A stretch of DNA of 26,094 nt from Eubacteriaceae bacterium (GTDB lineage: Bacteria > Bacillota > Clostridia > Eubacteriales > Anaerofustaceae): NCBI GenBank assembly GCA_017613995.1, contig JAGACT010000108.1, positions 1 to 26,094 of the forward strand, given 5' to 3'. A model generated the notes under the pieces. It was not told the DNA's origin, made no database searches, and saw nothing but the letters and a program-made list of their open reading frames with translations. Shown piece after piece: positions 7,267 to 14,726 of the stretch; the stretch's first letter is position 1; each line of letters begins with the position of its first letter. A program made the position numbers and the translations under genes.

Positions 7267-8244
7267 ATGTATTACAACAATATCAAGGGTTCAGGACTCA
7301 ATGTCTCCAAGCTCTGCCTGGGCACCATGACCTTCGGCGGCCAGACCGACGAAGAGACCTCCCTGAGGATCATGGATTTCGCCGTAGACAACGGCGTCAA
7401 CTTCTTTGACACCGCCGACATCTACACCAACGGCATCAGCGAGCAGATCGTCGGAAAGGCCCTGGAGGGCAAGAGAGAGAACGTGGTCATCGCCACGAAG
7501 GTCAGCGGATCCAAGACCAGACCGCCGAAACCCAACGGAAGCGGACAGGGCAGAAAACATATCATAACGAACCTCGAGGAGAGCCTCAGAAGCCTCCGGA
7601 CCGATTATGTGGATCTGCTTTACCTGCACTTCCCGGATCCCACCACGCCTGTGGAGGAAGTCATTGAGACCATGACACAGCTCGTCAGAAGCGGCAAGAT
7701 CCGTTACTACGGACTCAGCAACTATTCCGCATGGCAGTGCTGCCAGTTCATCCACACCGCGAAGGAAATGAACGCCATCGCCCCCATCGTTACGGAGAGC
7801 GTCTACAACCTCATCACCAGAGGCCTTGACGATGAGATGGCACCGTTCCTCAGCCAGTACAAGATGGGCCTTTCGGTCTACAATCCCATCGCCGCCGGAC
7901 TTCTTACCGGAAAGCACAAGGGAACCACCCCCAACGAAGGCACCCGCTTCGCTCTTGAGAAGGGCTACGCCATGCGTTACTGGAACGGCCAGAACCTCGA
8001 CGCCGTAGGCGAACTCACGAAGATCGCCGAGGAAGCAGGCATGGGCCTTCTGGAATTCGCCCTGGTATGGCTCACCAACAGACCCGTGGTGGACAGCATC
8101 ATCATGGGCGTCTCCAAGTACGAGCAGCTGGTGGAGAACGTCAGCTACTTCAACGAGCGCAAGAGCCTCTCAGCCGAGACCATGGGCAAGTGCGACGAGC
8201 TCTGGAACAGCATCAAGGGTTCCTATTACAGCTATCACAGATAA
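7267..8244 (+). CDS. Aldo/keto reductase
   Basis: 325 residues. NAD(P)H-dependent reduction of aldehydes or ketones is the family reaction. The catalytic tetrad is complete: D48 and Y53 in FFDTADIYTNG, K78 in VIATKVSG, and H121 in LLYLHFPD. LGTMTFGGQTDEE near residue 18 and KIRYYGLSNYSAWQ near 144 are the standard barrel signatures. It belongs to the YajO/Kv-beta-like group by appearance. AGGAGG at 7254-7259 lies 7 nt from the ATG. It is a single-gene unit with its own promoter and a strong terminator. The substrate cannot be read from the sequence. It faces away from the URO-D operon, so a shared function is only a possibility. Confidence 0.92.
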   Translation: MYYNNIKGSGLNVSKLCLGTMTFGGQTDEETSLRIMDFAVDNGVNFFDTADIYTNGISEQIVGKALEGKRENVVIATKVSGSKTRPPKPNGSGQGRKHIITNLEESLRSLRTDYVDLLYLHFPDPTTPVEEVIETMTQLVRSGKIRYYGLSNYSAWQCCQFIHTAKEMNAIAPIVTESVYNLITRGLDDEMAPFLSQYKMGLSVYNPIAAGLLTGKHKGTTPNEGTRFALEKGYAMRYWNGQNLDAVGELTKIAEEAGMGLLEFALVWLTNRPVVDSIIMGVSKYEQLVENVSYFNERKSLSAETMGKCDELWNSIKGSYYSYHR

Positions 8245-8260
8245 AGCACGGATCTTTTCG

Positions 8261-8287
8261 GGGACGGGCCTGCGCCCGTCCCTTTTT
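8261..8287 (+). terminator. Rho-independent terminator of the aldo/keto reductase gene
   Basis: A perfect 9-bp stem GGGACGGGC/GCCCGTCCC with a 4-nt loop is followed directly by five T. Confidence 0.9.
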
Positions 8288-8295
8288 GGTGCAGA

Positions 8296-8319
8296 TAAAA
8301 AGAGAGCCCTTTCGGGCTC
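8296..8319 (-). terminator. Rho-independent terminator of the GyrI-like gene
   Basis: On the minus strand a GAGCCC stem with a GAAA tetraloop and GGGCTC is followed by TCTTTTTA. It faces the plus-strand terminator 8 nt away, so the two converging transcripts are each stopped. Confidence 0.8.
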
Positions 8320-8331
8320 CCGGAATCTCCG

Positions 8332-8853
8332 TCAGTTCCTTTTCCTGACAGGCAGAATGATGTCCATCTTTATATTTTTGTTGTCGTTTGAGGCCTGGCC
8401 GTAAAATTCATAAGCGTATCTGGTCTCGTCCAGTTCGTATTCACCGTTCTCCTCCAGCCATTCGTCATATATCTCCTCCCACAGGTCCATTATCTGGAAA
8501 AGAAATTCCGTGCTGCCTTCCGCAGTCATGTCCAGGCCGGGGGTGGTAAACACTGCGAAAAGGCCGCCGGGGATCTCCACCCTCGTCGCACCCTCGCAGA
8601 CGCGGCTGTAATCGTCCACGATCGATCCGTGGAAATATTCCAGGCCTCCGCCTTCCTTTTTTCTCCACAGACCTATTTCCGCCAGGGCACCCGTGGCAAA
8701 CTCATTGTACTGCTCCTGGGAGATCTGCACATTGAACTTGCAGTTCACCCAGAAAGCCGCGCATCGTCTGGGATTGTAACTGTCCATCGTCGTGTCAAAC
8801 AGAAATCCCGCTGCCTTGCGGGGCCCTATCTCCGTAATTACCGGTTCCGTCAT
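8332..8853 (-). CDS. GyrI-like / AraC effector-binding-domain protein
   Basis: 173 residues. The protein appears to be a stand-alone small-molecule-binding domain of the GyrI/AraC-effector type, without a DNA-binding domain. The recognisable elements are the VEIPGGLFAVFTTPG strand-loop near the middle, the following IMDLWEEIYDEWLEENGEYELDET helix-turn with the usual glutamate-rich ending, and a terminal KMDIILPVRKRN strand. Such proteins bind drugs or metabolites, and some inhibit gyrase. AAAGGAG precedes the ATG, 15 nt after the stop of the upstream membrane-protein gene, so the two are probably co-transcribed. There is no evidence for a specific ligand. Confidence 0.75.
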   Translation of the reverse strand: MTEPVITEIGPRKAAGFLFDTTMDSYNPRRCAAFWVNCKFNVQISQEQYNEFATGALAEIGLWRKKEGGGLEYFHGSIVDDYSRVCEGATRVEIPGGLFAVFTTPGLDMTAEGSTEFLFQIMDLWEEIYDEWLEENGEYELDETRYAYEFYGQASNDNKNIKMDIILPVRKRN

Positions 8854-8868
8854 TTCCGTCTCCTTTCC

Positions 8869-9585
8869 CTATCTTCTGCTTCCTCTTCCGAGGGCCCTCA
8901 GAAGGTACAGGAAGAGATTGACGAAATCCAGATACAGCGCCAGAGCAGCTATGATGGATGTCTTCTGGAGCATAACGGTATCGCCGCTGTAAAACTCATG
9001 ATAATGCCTGACCTTCTGCATGTCATAGGCAGTGTAAGCCAGGAAGATCGCGACACCTATGAGGCTCGCTATCTGCTCGAAGGAGCTGAAATCCAGGAAC
9101 ATCGAAGCAATCCAGAATACCAGCAGGCATACCAGGCCCCCGATCAGGTACGGTCTCAGGGCCGTCAGGTCCGTGCTGGTGGTCTTGCCGTAAAAGGCCA
9201 TAAGGCCGAAGAACAGCGCAGTCACCAGGAACACATAATACAGGGTGGAGCTGGTGTAGATTGCCAGATACATGCCGAAGGTGAAACCGTTGAGCACGGC
9301 ATAGGCGAAGAACAGTGCGGTGGCGGCGCCTACGGAAAGCCTGTCGAGTCTCGCGGAGAGCACCAGCACCATGGCTATCTCGGCTATCGCCAGAATGAAT
9401 ATAATTGGATAGAACCTCATCACCACTTCATATATGAGGCCGGTCCTGTAGGACAGGTATGCCGTGGTGAAAGTGGCCAGAAGCCCCAGGGCCATCCATC
9501 TGAAGGTATTGGCGGTATATTCCGCAAGGCTCATCTGATATCCCGCGTAATCCTGGGGATATGTACCGTAATTATCGTCATACAT
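8869..9585 (-). CDS. BAX inhibitor-1 / YccA family membrane protein
   Basis: 238 residues with about seven hydrophobic helices. The opening MSLAEYTANTFRWMALGLLATFTTAYLSY and the later FLAYTAYDMQKVRHYHEFYSGD plus ASIIAALALYLDFVNLFLYLLRALG are the signatures of the UPF0005/BI-1 family, including the conserved aspartate of the D-x-Q segment. Bacterial members (YetJ, YccA, YbhL) are pH-sensitive calcium leak channels or protease modulators. The start at 9585 is chosen because AGAGG lies 10 nt upstream, after the promoter; earlier in-frame ATGs lie in or before the promoter. It is divergent from ssb and probably co-transcribed with the GyrI-like gene downstream. Confidence 0.9.
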   Translation of the reverse strand: MYDDNYGTYPQDYAGYQMSLAEYTANTFRWMALGLLATFTTAYLSYRTGLIYEVVMRFYPIIFILAIAEIAMVLVLSARLDRLSVGAATALFFAYAVLNGFTFGMYLAIYTSSTLYYVFLVTALFFGLMAFYGKTTSTDLTALRPYLIGGLVCLLVFWIASMFLDFSSFEQIASLIGVAIFLAYTAYDMQKVRHYHEFYSGDTVMLQKTSIIAALALYLDFVNLFLYLLRALGRGSRR

Positions 9586-9618
9586 GACAGTGTTACCTCT
9601 TTTCATTTTTCTGTTCTG

Positions 9619-9648
9619 ATTATATATCAGCTTTCCCGGCGGGGACAA
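9619..9648 (-). promoter_or_regulatory. Promoter of the BI-1/GyrI-like transcript
   Basis: On the minus strand TTGTCC (complement of 9643-9648) and TATAAT (complement of 9619-9624) are 18 nt apart. This excludes translation from in-frame ATGs farther upstream. Confidence 0.6.
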
Positions 9649-9678
9649 CTTATTAATTTTAAAATAATTCTTCCTTTT

Positions 9679-9711
9679 TTGAAGGGATCCTCCCGCAAAC
9701 ATGACTATATA
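9679..9711 (+). promoter_or_regulatory. Possible promoter of ssb
   Basis: TTGAAG at 9679-9684 is followed by an AT alternation (TATATATAT from 9706). The spacing is 18-21 nt depending on the -10 chosen, so this is a weak assignment in a 158-nt divergent gap. Confidence 0.3.
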
Positions 9712-9743
9712 TATGTCGTAAAACCAATAACAGGAGGCATTTC

Positions 9744-10139
9744 ATGCTTAACAGAACCATCATTACGGGACGCCTTACCAAAGATCCCGTCATCAGGACC
9801 ACGGAGGGAGGCAACCGCTGCGCTGTTTTCACCCTGGCCGTCGGACGCAGCTACAGAGACAAAAACGGCGAAAGGGGGACGGATTTCATCCCGGTCATCG
9901 CCTGGAACGTCCTCAGCGACGTATGCGAAAAGCATCTGAAAAAGGGAGAGCTGTGCACCGTGGAAGGCAGCATCCGCACCGGGAGCTACATGAAGGAGGG
10001 GACGAAGGTCTACACCACGGATCTGAAGGCGGATTCCGTGTTCCTGTTCCCCCGCGCGGCCCGTGATCCTTCGGAAGAAGCGCGGGAGTCGTCCGCACCC
10101 GAGGGCTTCGAGGAGATCGGCGAGGAGCTTCCCTTCTGA
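9744..10139 (+). CDS. ssb: Single-stranded DNA-binding protein
   Basis: 131 residues. The N-terminal OB fold is clear from MLNRTIITGRLTKDPVIRTTEGG, FTLAVGRSYRDKNGERGTDFIPVIAWN and LCTVEGSIRTGSYMKEGTKVYTTDLKADSV. A short acidic tail ends in EEIGEELPF, the tip that recruits repair and replication partners. AGGAGG at 9732-9737 lies 6 nt from the ATG. The linker is short compared with main replicative SSBs (usually 150-175 residues), and it is not flanked by rpsF/rpsR. It may therefore be a second paralogue rather than the housekeeping copy; that needs the rest of the genome. Confidence 0.93.
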   Translation: MLNRTIITGRLTKDPVIRTTEGGNRCAVFTLAVGRSYRDKNGERGTDFIPVIAWNVLSDVCEKHLKKGELCTVEGSIRTGSYMKEGTKVYTTDLKADSVFLFPRAARDPSEEARESSAPEGFEEIGEELPF

Positions 10140-10155
10140 ATTCAGCTCATTCCCG

Positions 10156-10184
10156 TTACCCCGATGCCGCCTGTGTGATATAAT
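10156..10184 (+). promoter_or_regulatory. Extended -10 promoter of the FmdE-like gene
   Basis: TGATATAAT (TG at 10176-10177, TATAAT at 10179-10184) is an extended -10 element. A poor -35 (TTACCC, 10156-10161) lies 17 nt upstream. No terminator separates it from ssb, so read-through is also possible. Confidence 0.55.
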
Positions 10185-10214
10185 CTTCCTGTAGGATCTT
10201 CGGAGGTATATATC

Positions 10215-10598
10215 ATGGATCAGGCATTATGGGAAAAGTGCGTATCGTTTCACGGCCACTCCTGCCCGGGACTGGCTACAGGCGTCAGAGCGGCCCTTAT
10301 CGCTCTGGACTTCTTCATGGACGACATAACGGACGAGGACTCTCCGGGCATCTCATGCCGCAGCTCCACTTCCAAGTGCCCGTCAGACGGCATCAGGTGC
10401 GTCCTGAACATAGATGACGGCAGAGGGCTTACGACAGAGGAGAAACCGGGAGAACTGGTCTTCGACTTTTCAAAGGACGGAAAGCACATCATCCTGACGT
10501 CCCGCCCGGGAGGAAAGGGACTCAGCATGGAGGAGAACATCATCCGTATCCTCATGGGGAAGGCGGAGGATATCTTCGATATCAAAACCAGGTACTGA
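10215..10598 (+). CDS. Short FmdE-like protein
   Basis: 127 residues. The N-terminal FHGHSCPGLATGVRAALIAL (H13, H15, C17) is the signature of the FmdE domain, first named from formylmethanofuran dehydrogenase subunit E but found widely in anaerobes. The second cysteine region is C48, C55 and C62 around CPSDGIRCVLNIDDGRG, corresponding to the C-x-x-D-A-I-Q segment of the family. The C-terminal zinc-ribbon present in longer FmdE proteins is absent. GGAGG at 10202-10206 lies 8 nt from the ATG. No other formylmethanofuran or molybdopterin gene is nearby, so a metal-binding or reductase-accessory role is only a guess. Confidence 0.75.
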   Translation: MDQALWEKCVSFHGHSCPGLATGVRAALIALDFFMDDITDEDSPGISCRSSTSKCPSDGIRCVLNIDDGRGLTTEEKPGELVFDFSKDGKHIILTSRPGGKGLSMEENIIRILMGKAEDIFDIKTRY

Positions 10599-10617
10599 TA
10601 CACATCGGACATAAGAA

Positions 10618-10648
10618 GAGGCGGCCTTTTACGGCCGTCTCGCTTTTT
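10618..10648. terminator. Rho-independent terminator between the FmdE-like and TetR genes
   Basis: A 9-bp stem with one G-U pair (GAGGCGGCC at 10618-10626 with GGCCGTCTC at 10633-10641) is followed by GCTTTTT on the plus strand. It adjoins the stop of the converging TetR gene; its minus-strand tail is less U-rich. Confidence 0.8.
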
Positions 10649-11335
10649 CTATTTCGTTATGACTTTGAATCCCGGGCCCACCCTGATGTCGAGAAGCTTC
10701 TGCAGCGCCTTTGATTCCTGTATCAGCGCGTCTATCTGGTACGGGGGCAGCTGGAGCATGCTGTAGATCAGGTTGAGAGCGTAGTCCTCCAGGTATTCCG
10801 TGTCGCATTCTATCCTGTTGTGGGCGTAGGCATTCGTGATGGCCCTTATGACGGTCACCCCGCATACCTCGTACAGGGTAAGGTCTATATCGCTGATGGA
10901 GGGATTGATGAGCCTCTTCTGAAGCTGGTAATAATGCCCCCTCCTGCCGGATTCGCCTTCTCCCTCTATGGCGCTCTCGCTCTTTATGTATTCCTCGAAG
11001 AACCTCATGAGCTTGGGGTTGGTGAACTTCACTTCCATGAGGACCCGCTGTTCGATGCCTATCCCCAGCTCCAGCTTGTAGTCCTTCTGGATGGCGTAGA
11101 GCCTCTCGGCGATGGTGTTGCGCATCTCCAGTACGAAGTTGGTGTATATCTCGTGGGCAAGATTGTACTTGGATCCGAAGTAATAGGTAATAAGCCCGTT
11201 GTTTACTCCGGACTTTTCACTTATCTGAGCCAGCGTCGTGGCGTCATATCCCTGGTTGTAGAACAGGTCCCGCGCGGCGCTGATGAGCTTCTGTCTGTTT
11301 TCCGTGTTCCTTCTGTTGGGTACGATCTTCTCCAT
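10649..11335 (-). CDS. TetR-family transcriptional regulator
   Basis: 228 residues. The N-terminal helix-turn-helix is typical of TetR: RQKLISAARDLFYNQGYDATTLAQISEKSGVNNGLITYYFGSKYNLAHEIY, with the YYFGSK element at its end. The C-terminal ligand domain is unlike the common drug-pump repressors and gives no ligand clue. Two adjacent ATG codons exist; the one at 11335 is 5 nt from GAGG, while that at 11338 is only 2 nt away. The gene is alone on its strand and converges on the FmdE-like gene, so its target is not evident from context. It could act on itself or on a distant locus. Confidence 0.9.
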   Translation of the reverse strand: MEKIVPNRRNTENRQKLISAARDLFYNQGYDATTLAQISEKSGVNNGLITYYFGSKYNLAHEIYTNFVLEMRNTIAERLYAIQKDYKLELGIGIEQRVLMEVKFTNPKLMRFFEEYIKSESAIEGEGESGRRGHYYQLQKRLINPSISDIDLTLYEVCGVTVIRAITNAYAHNRIECDTEYLEDYALNLIYSMLQLPPYQIDALIQESKALQKLLDIRVGPGFKVITK

Positions 11336-11467
11336 CATTTCCTCACGCTCATCTCATTCTATCATACATAACAAAAAAAAGACATAAAGAAATGGCCCAT
11401 TTGCCAAAAGAGAGGCTTTGTTTTCCTTCCCTTCCCTCTGCCGGGGCTCCATCGGCAAAAATATGTT

Positions 11468-11496
11468 TTGCAATTACGGTCCCTGTGGTTTATAAT
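11468..11496 (+). promoter_or_regulatory. Strong promoter of the small membrane-protein gene
   Basis: TTGCAA at 11468-11473 and a perfect TATAAT at 11491-11496 are 17 nt apart, about 34 nt upstream of the ATG. Confidence 0.7.
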
Positions 11497-11536
11497 ATGT
11501 ATACACATCAATATGAATTGAAGGGGGTGTTATCCC

Positions 11537-11815
11537 ATGGATCCCAATCGTGATGAATATATGTCTCCGCTGGAAGTGCTTTCAAAGGCTATGAAGGTGC
11601 CCCAGACCATTGCGGGCTTTGTAACGATATTCATTGGAATCATAGTCGCATGCTACTGCAGCAAGCTGGCACATACTCTGAAAAACCAGAACCTCATTGC
11701 CATACTCGGTTCCATTATCTCCATTTTCGGAACCCAGAGCATCCTGCAGGTCATCGCACAGATCCAGAGCGGAATCGATCCTGCCAACATCGGCAAGAGA
11801 GACGACGAAGAATAA
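11537..11815 (+). CDS. Small two-helix membrane protein, function unknown
   Basis: 92 residues; I do not recognise a family. The first helix is about residues 25-42 (IAGFVTIFIGIIVACYC) and the second about 54-75 (LIAILGSIISIFGTQSILQVI), joined by a short basic loop (KLAHTLKNQN). The tail is charged (GKRDDEE), and both ends look hydrophilic. AGGGGGTG lies 7-9 nt before the ATG. It has a strong promoter and a strong terminator of its own, so it is an independent and probably well-expressed unit. It sits beside, but converges on, the ATP synthase operon, so no functional link is implied. Confidence 0.75.
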   Translation: MDPNRDEYMSPLEVLSKAMKVPQTIAGFVTIFIGIIVACYCSKLAHTLKNQNLIAILGSIISIFGTQSILQVIAQIQSGIDPANIGKRDDEE

Positions 11816-11826
11816 AAACCGCAGGC

Positions 11827-11855
11827 ACCGCCGCCCGCCGAGGGCGGCGGTTTTT
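11827..11855 (+). terminator. Rho-independent terminator of the small membrane-protein gene
   Basis: A perfect 9-bp GC stem CCGCCGCCC/GGGCGGCGG (11828-11836, 11842-11850) with a 5-nt loop is followed by TTTTT. Confidence 0.9.
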
Positions 11856-11870
11856 CGTTTCCTGAACGCA

Positions 11871-11898
11871 GAAAGCCCCGTCCGCTGAGGACGGGGCT
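11871..11898 (-). terminator. Terminator of the ATP synthase operon
   Basis: A perfect 10-bp stem AGCCCCGTCC/GGACGGGGCT (11874-11883, 11889-11898). On the minus strand it is followed by a short TTTC tract. It lies 25 nt after the atpD stop, and the GC-rich hairpin beyond it (11828-11850) may act as a backup. Confidence 0.75.
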
Positions 11899-11922
11899 CT
11901 GTTTGTTTCTGTAAGCGGCTTT

Positions 11923-13332
11923 TTAATAAGCGCTCTCTGCCATCTGCTTTGCCTTCTCGACAACGTCTTCGATGGTTCCTACGAGGAAGAACGCTCCCTC
12001 GGGAAGATCGTCGTATTCGCCGGAGAGGATGGCCTTGAAACCTCTGATGGTCTCCTCGATGGGGACATACTTGCCGGTAAGGCCGGTGAACTGCTCTGCT
12101 ACGTGGAACGGCTGTGAAAGGAATCTTTCGATCTTTCTGGCACGGGCCACGATGAGCTTGTCCTCTTCGCTGAGTTCTTCCATACCGAGGATGGCGATGA
12201 TGTCCTGCAGCTCCTTGTAGCGCTGAAGGATCTCCTGCACCGCACGGGCGGTATTGTAGTGATCCTCGCCGATGACCTGCGGGTCGAGGATACGGCTGGT
12301 GGATCCGAGGGGATCGACCGCGGGATAGATGCCCTTTTCAGCGATGGAACGCTCGAGAACGGTGGTTGCGTCCAGGTGCGCGAACGTGGTGGCAGGTGCG
12401 GGGTCCGTAAGGTCGTCAGCGGGAACGTAGACCGCCTGAACAGAGGTGATCGATCCCTTGCTGGTGGATGTGATCCTTTCCTGAAGCACGCCCATCTCGG
12501 TGGCCAGCGTGGGCTGGTAACCGACGGCCGAAGGCATACGACCCAGAAGTGCGGAGACCTCTGAACCGGCCTGGGTGAAACGGAAGATGTTGTCTATGAA
12601 GAGAAGAACGTCCTGGCCTTCTCTGTCACGGAAGTACTCTGCCATGGTCAGACCTGTGAGAGCGACTCTCATTCTGGCTCCGGGGGGTTCGTTCATCTGA
12701 CCGAAGACCAGTGCGGTCTTCGTGAGAACTCCGGATTCCTTCATTTCGTAATAAAGGTCGTTTCCTTCACGGGTCCTTTCGCCGACTCCGGCGAAGACGG
12801 AGATTCCGCCGTGCTCGGTGGCGATGTTGCTTATAAGCTCCTGGATAAGAACGGTCTTTCCGACGCCTGCGCCTCCGAACAGGCCGATCTTTCCGCCTCT
12901 GGTGTAGGGGCAGATAAGGTCGATGACCTTGATGCCCGTCTCGAACATCTCAGGCTCTGTCTGCTGCTCTTCGAAGGAAGGGGGAGCCTGATGGATGGAA
13001 GCCATTTCCACTCCGTCAAGATCCATCTCCATGTCATCTATGGGTTCACCGAGAACGTTGACCATTCTTCCGAGGGTCACCTTTCCAACGGGGACCTTGA
13101 TGGGGGAACCGGTGTCGACGCATTCCTGTCCTCTTCTGAGTCCGTCGGTGGAGTCCATAGCTATGCACCTGACCACATCGTCGCCCATGTGCTGAGCAAC
13201 TTCAACGACAAGTCTGGTGCCGTGATTGTCTATCTCTATAGCGTTGTTGAGCTTCGGGAGGTTGTCGCTGTCAAACTTGACGTCGACGACCGGGCCAACA
13301 ACCTGTACTATTGTGCCTTTGTTAGTGCTCAC
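11923..13332 (-). CDS. atpD: F-type ATP synthase, beta subunit
   Basis: 469 residues, normal for the family. It is the catalytic F1 subunit. Walker A is GGAGVGKT (153-160), followed by GERTREGN (184-191), Walker B DVLLFIDN (241-248), and the conserved PSAVGYQPTLATEMG stretch. The start is GTG at 13332: the N-terminus STNKGTIVQVVGPVVDVKF fits the family, AAGGAGG is complementary to 13344-13350, and the longer in-frame ORF to 13425 runs into atpC. The RBS-start gap is 11 nt, slightly long. The gene is last in the operon, after atpC, whereas most bacterial operons end atpD-atpC. Confidence 0.97.
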   Translation of the reverse strand: MSTNKGTIVQVVGPVVDVKFDSDNLPKLNNAIEIDNHGTRLVVEVAQHMGDDVVRCIAMDSTDGLRRGQECVDTGSPIKVPVGKVTLGRMVNVLGEPIDDMEMDLDGVEMASIHQAPPSFEEQQTEPEMFETGIKVIDLICPYTRGGKIGLFGGAGVGKTVLIQELISNIATEHGGISVFAGVGERTREGNDLYYEMKESGVLTKTALVFGQMNEPPGARMRVALTGLTMAEYFRDREGQDVLLFIDNIFRFTQAGSEVSALLGRMPSAVGYQPTLATEMGVLQERITSTSKGSITSVQAVYVPADDLTDPAPATTFAHLDATTVLERSIAEKGIYPAVDPLGSTSRILDPQVIGEDHYNTARAVQEILQRYKELQDIIAILGMEELSEEDKLIVARARKIERFLSQPFHVAEQFTGLTGKYVPIEETIRGFKAILSGEYDDLPEGAFFLVGTIEDVVEKAKQMAESAY

Positions 13333-13343
13333 TAATAGTTTTT

Positions 13344-13350
13344 CCTCCTT
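13344..13350 (-). promoter_or_regulatory. Ribosome site deciding the GTG start of atpD
   Basis: Reads AAGGAGG on the minus strand, inside the 25-nt gap between atpC and atpD. No ATG lies within reach downstream, so GTG at 13332 is the only start matching the beta-subunit N-terminus. Confidence 0.8.
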
Positions 13351-13357
13351 ACTGTAT

Positions 13358-13768
13358 TCAGTTCTTGCTCTTGTAGATATCGATCCTCTCAACAGCTCTG
13401 AGCAGTGCGGCGTGGGCCCTCGCATAGTCCATGTCGGACTGGTTCAGACGTTCCTCCGCTCTTGCTTTTGCTTTCTCGGCACGTTCGAGATCGATCTCCT
13501 CGGGCCACTCCGCGACTTCCGTCATGATGGTCGCGTTGTCGCCGTCGATAAGGTTAAAGCCTCCGAAAAGGGTAGCTTCCTTTTCAGTGCCGTCGGTCAG
13601 ATAGAGCTTTATCCTTCCGAGTCCGATGGTGGTAGCCATGGACACGTGACCGGGCAGCACTTCGAAGTCTCCCACTTCACCGCTGCTTTTTACCGTATAC
13701 TTTTCCACATCCCCCTCGAACAGCACGCGTTCCGGGGTAATTATCTTTATCTTTATGAATTCACTCAC
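13358..13768 (-). CDS. atpC: F-type ATP synthase, epsilon subunit
   Basis: 136 residues. The N-terminal beta-sandwich is clear (IKIKIITPERVLFEGDVEKYTVKSSGEVGDFEVLPGHVSMATTIGLG), followed by a helical hairpin (ERAEKAKARAEERL and the RAHAALLRAVERIDIYK helix) that inhibits or couples rotation in this family. The start is GTG at 13768, 6-7 nt after AAGGAGG. Its place between atpG and atpD is unusual: the standard order has beta before epsilon. The gap to atpG is 11 nt and to atpD 25 nt, consistent with one transcript. Confidence 0.95.
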   Translation of the reverse strand: MSEFIKIKIITPERVLFEGDVEKYTVKSSGEVGDFEVLPGHVSMATTIGLGRIKLYLTDGTEKEATLFGGFNLIDGDNATIMTEVAEWPEEIDLERAEKAKARAEERLNQSDMDYARAHAALLRAVERIDIYKSKN

Positions 13769-13779
13769 CGCAGGCCTCC

Positions 13780-14706
13780 TTAACTAATGGCATCAGCACC
13801 GCTGATGATCTCTGTGAGCTCCTGGGTAATCGCTCCCTGTCTTGCCCTGTTGTACTGAAGGGTCAGGGACCCGATCAGTTCGTCCGCATTGTCGGTGGCG
13901 TTCTCCATGGCCATCCTTCTGGCGGCCAGTTCGCCCGCCGCGCTCTCAAGGAGAGCTCCGTAGATGGCGTTGTCGAAGTATCTGGGAACGAGGTCCTCCA
14001 TAAGCATCTCGGCATCGGGTTCGAAGATCATAACAGACTTGAGCTTCGTGACACGCTCGGTGTCCACGAGAGAACCTTCCTCGTTCATGCTGGTGGTATC
14101 GACCACGTCCATGGAGAGGGAATCTCCTGTAAGGGGCAGAAGCTGTATGATATCGGGCACCTGGGACATAACCGAAACGAATCTGTTGTAGACCACGAAT
14201 ACCCTGTTGATCTTCTGTTCGATGAACATGGTAGTGACTGCGCTTCCGATGTTCCTGGCAAGCGTCAGGCTCGGGTTCTCGCTCTCTCCGGTATAGCTTC
14301 CGGCGATCTCATAGCGTCTCCTGGTGAAGAAGTCCACCGACTTGACGCCCACCGCGAAGACGACGGGATTCTCGCTGATCTCGGCCATCTTCTCCATGGA
14401 ATATTTGAGAACGTTGGAGTTGAATCCGCCGGCAAGGCCCTTGTCAGAAGCGATGACCACGAACAGATCCCTGTCGGAATCGTTGTTCTTCAGGAAGATG
14501 CTTACGTTCTCGCCCTGGGAGTCCATCCCGGAGGCGATGACGTGCATGGTCTCGATGATGTGCCTGGTGTAGGCCCTTCTGGCATCGGCCCTTTCCCTGG
14601 TCCTTCTGAGCTTGGCGCTGGCAACCAGCTGCATAGCGTGAGTGATCTGTTTCGTGCTGCTTACACTTTTAATGCGTCCTTTTATGTCACGCATCGAATC
14701 AGCCAT
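13780..14706 (-). CDS. atpG: F-type ATP synthase, gamma subunit
   Basis: 308 residues, about 20 longer than many bacterial gamma subunits. This is the central rotor shaft of F1. The N-terminal helix MADSMRDIKGRIKSVSSTKQITHAMQLVASAKLRR and the C-terminal RRMAMENATDNADELIGSLTLQYNRARQGAITQELTEIISGADAI are the diagnostic ends that form the coiled coil, and SDKGLAGGFNSNV marks the Rossmann-like part. GAGGTAAC lies 8 nt before the ATG. The extra length falls in the middle (around GDSLSMDVVDTTSMNEEGSLVDTERV), outside the coiled coil. Confidence 0.96.
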   Translation of the reverse strand: MADSMRDIKGRIKSVSSTKQITHAMQLVASAKLRRTRERADARRAYTRHIIETMHVIASGMDSQGENVSIFLKNNDSDRDLFVVIASDKGLAGGFNSNVLKYSMEKMAEISENPVVFAVGVKSVDFFTRRRYEIAGSYTGESENPSLTLARNIGSAVTTMFIEQKINRVFVVYNRFVSVMSQVPDIIQLLPLTGDSLSMDVVDTTSMNEEGSLVDTERVTKLKSVMIFEPDAEMLMEDLVPRYFDNAIYGALLESAAGELAARRMAMENATDNADELIGSLTLQYNRARQGAITQELTEIISGADAIS

Positions 14707-14726
14707 TGACTGTTACCTCACTTTGC

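Noticed and set aside
8629..9939. 436-codon plus-strand frame over the GyrI-like, BI-1 and ssb genes
   Set aside because: It covers three recognisable genes in wrong frames and has no homology signature.
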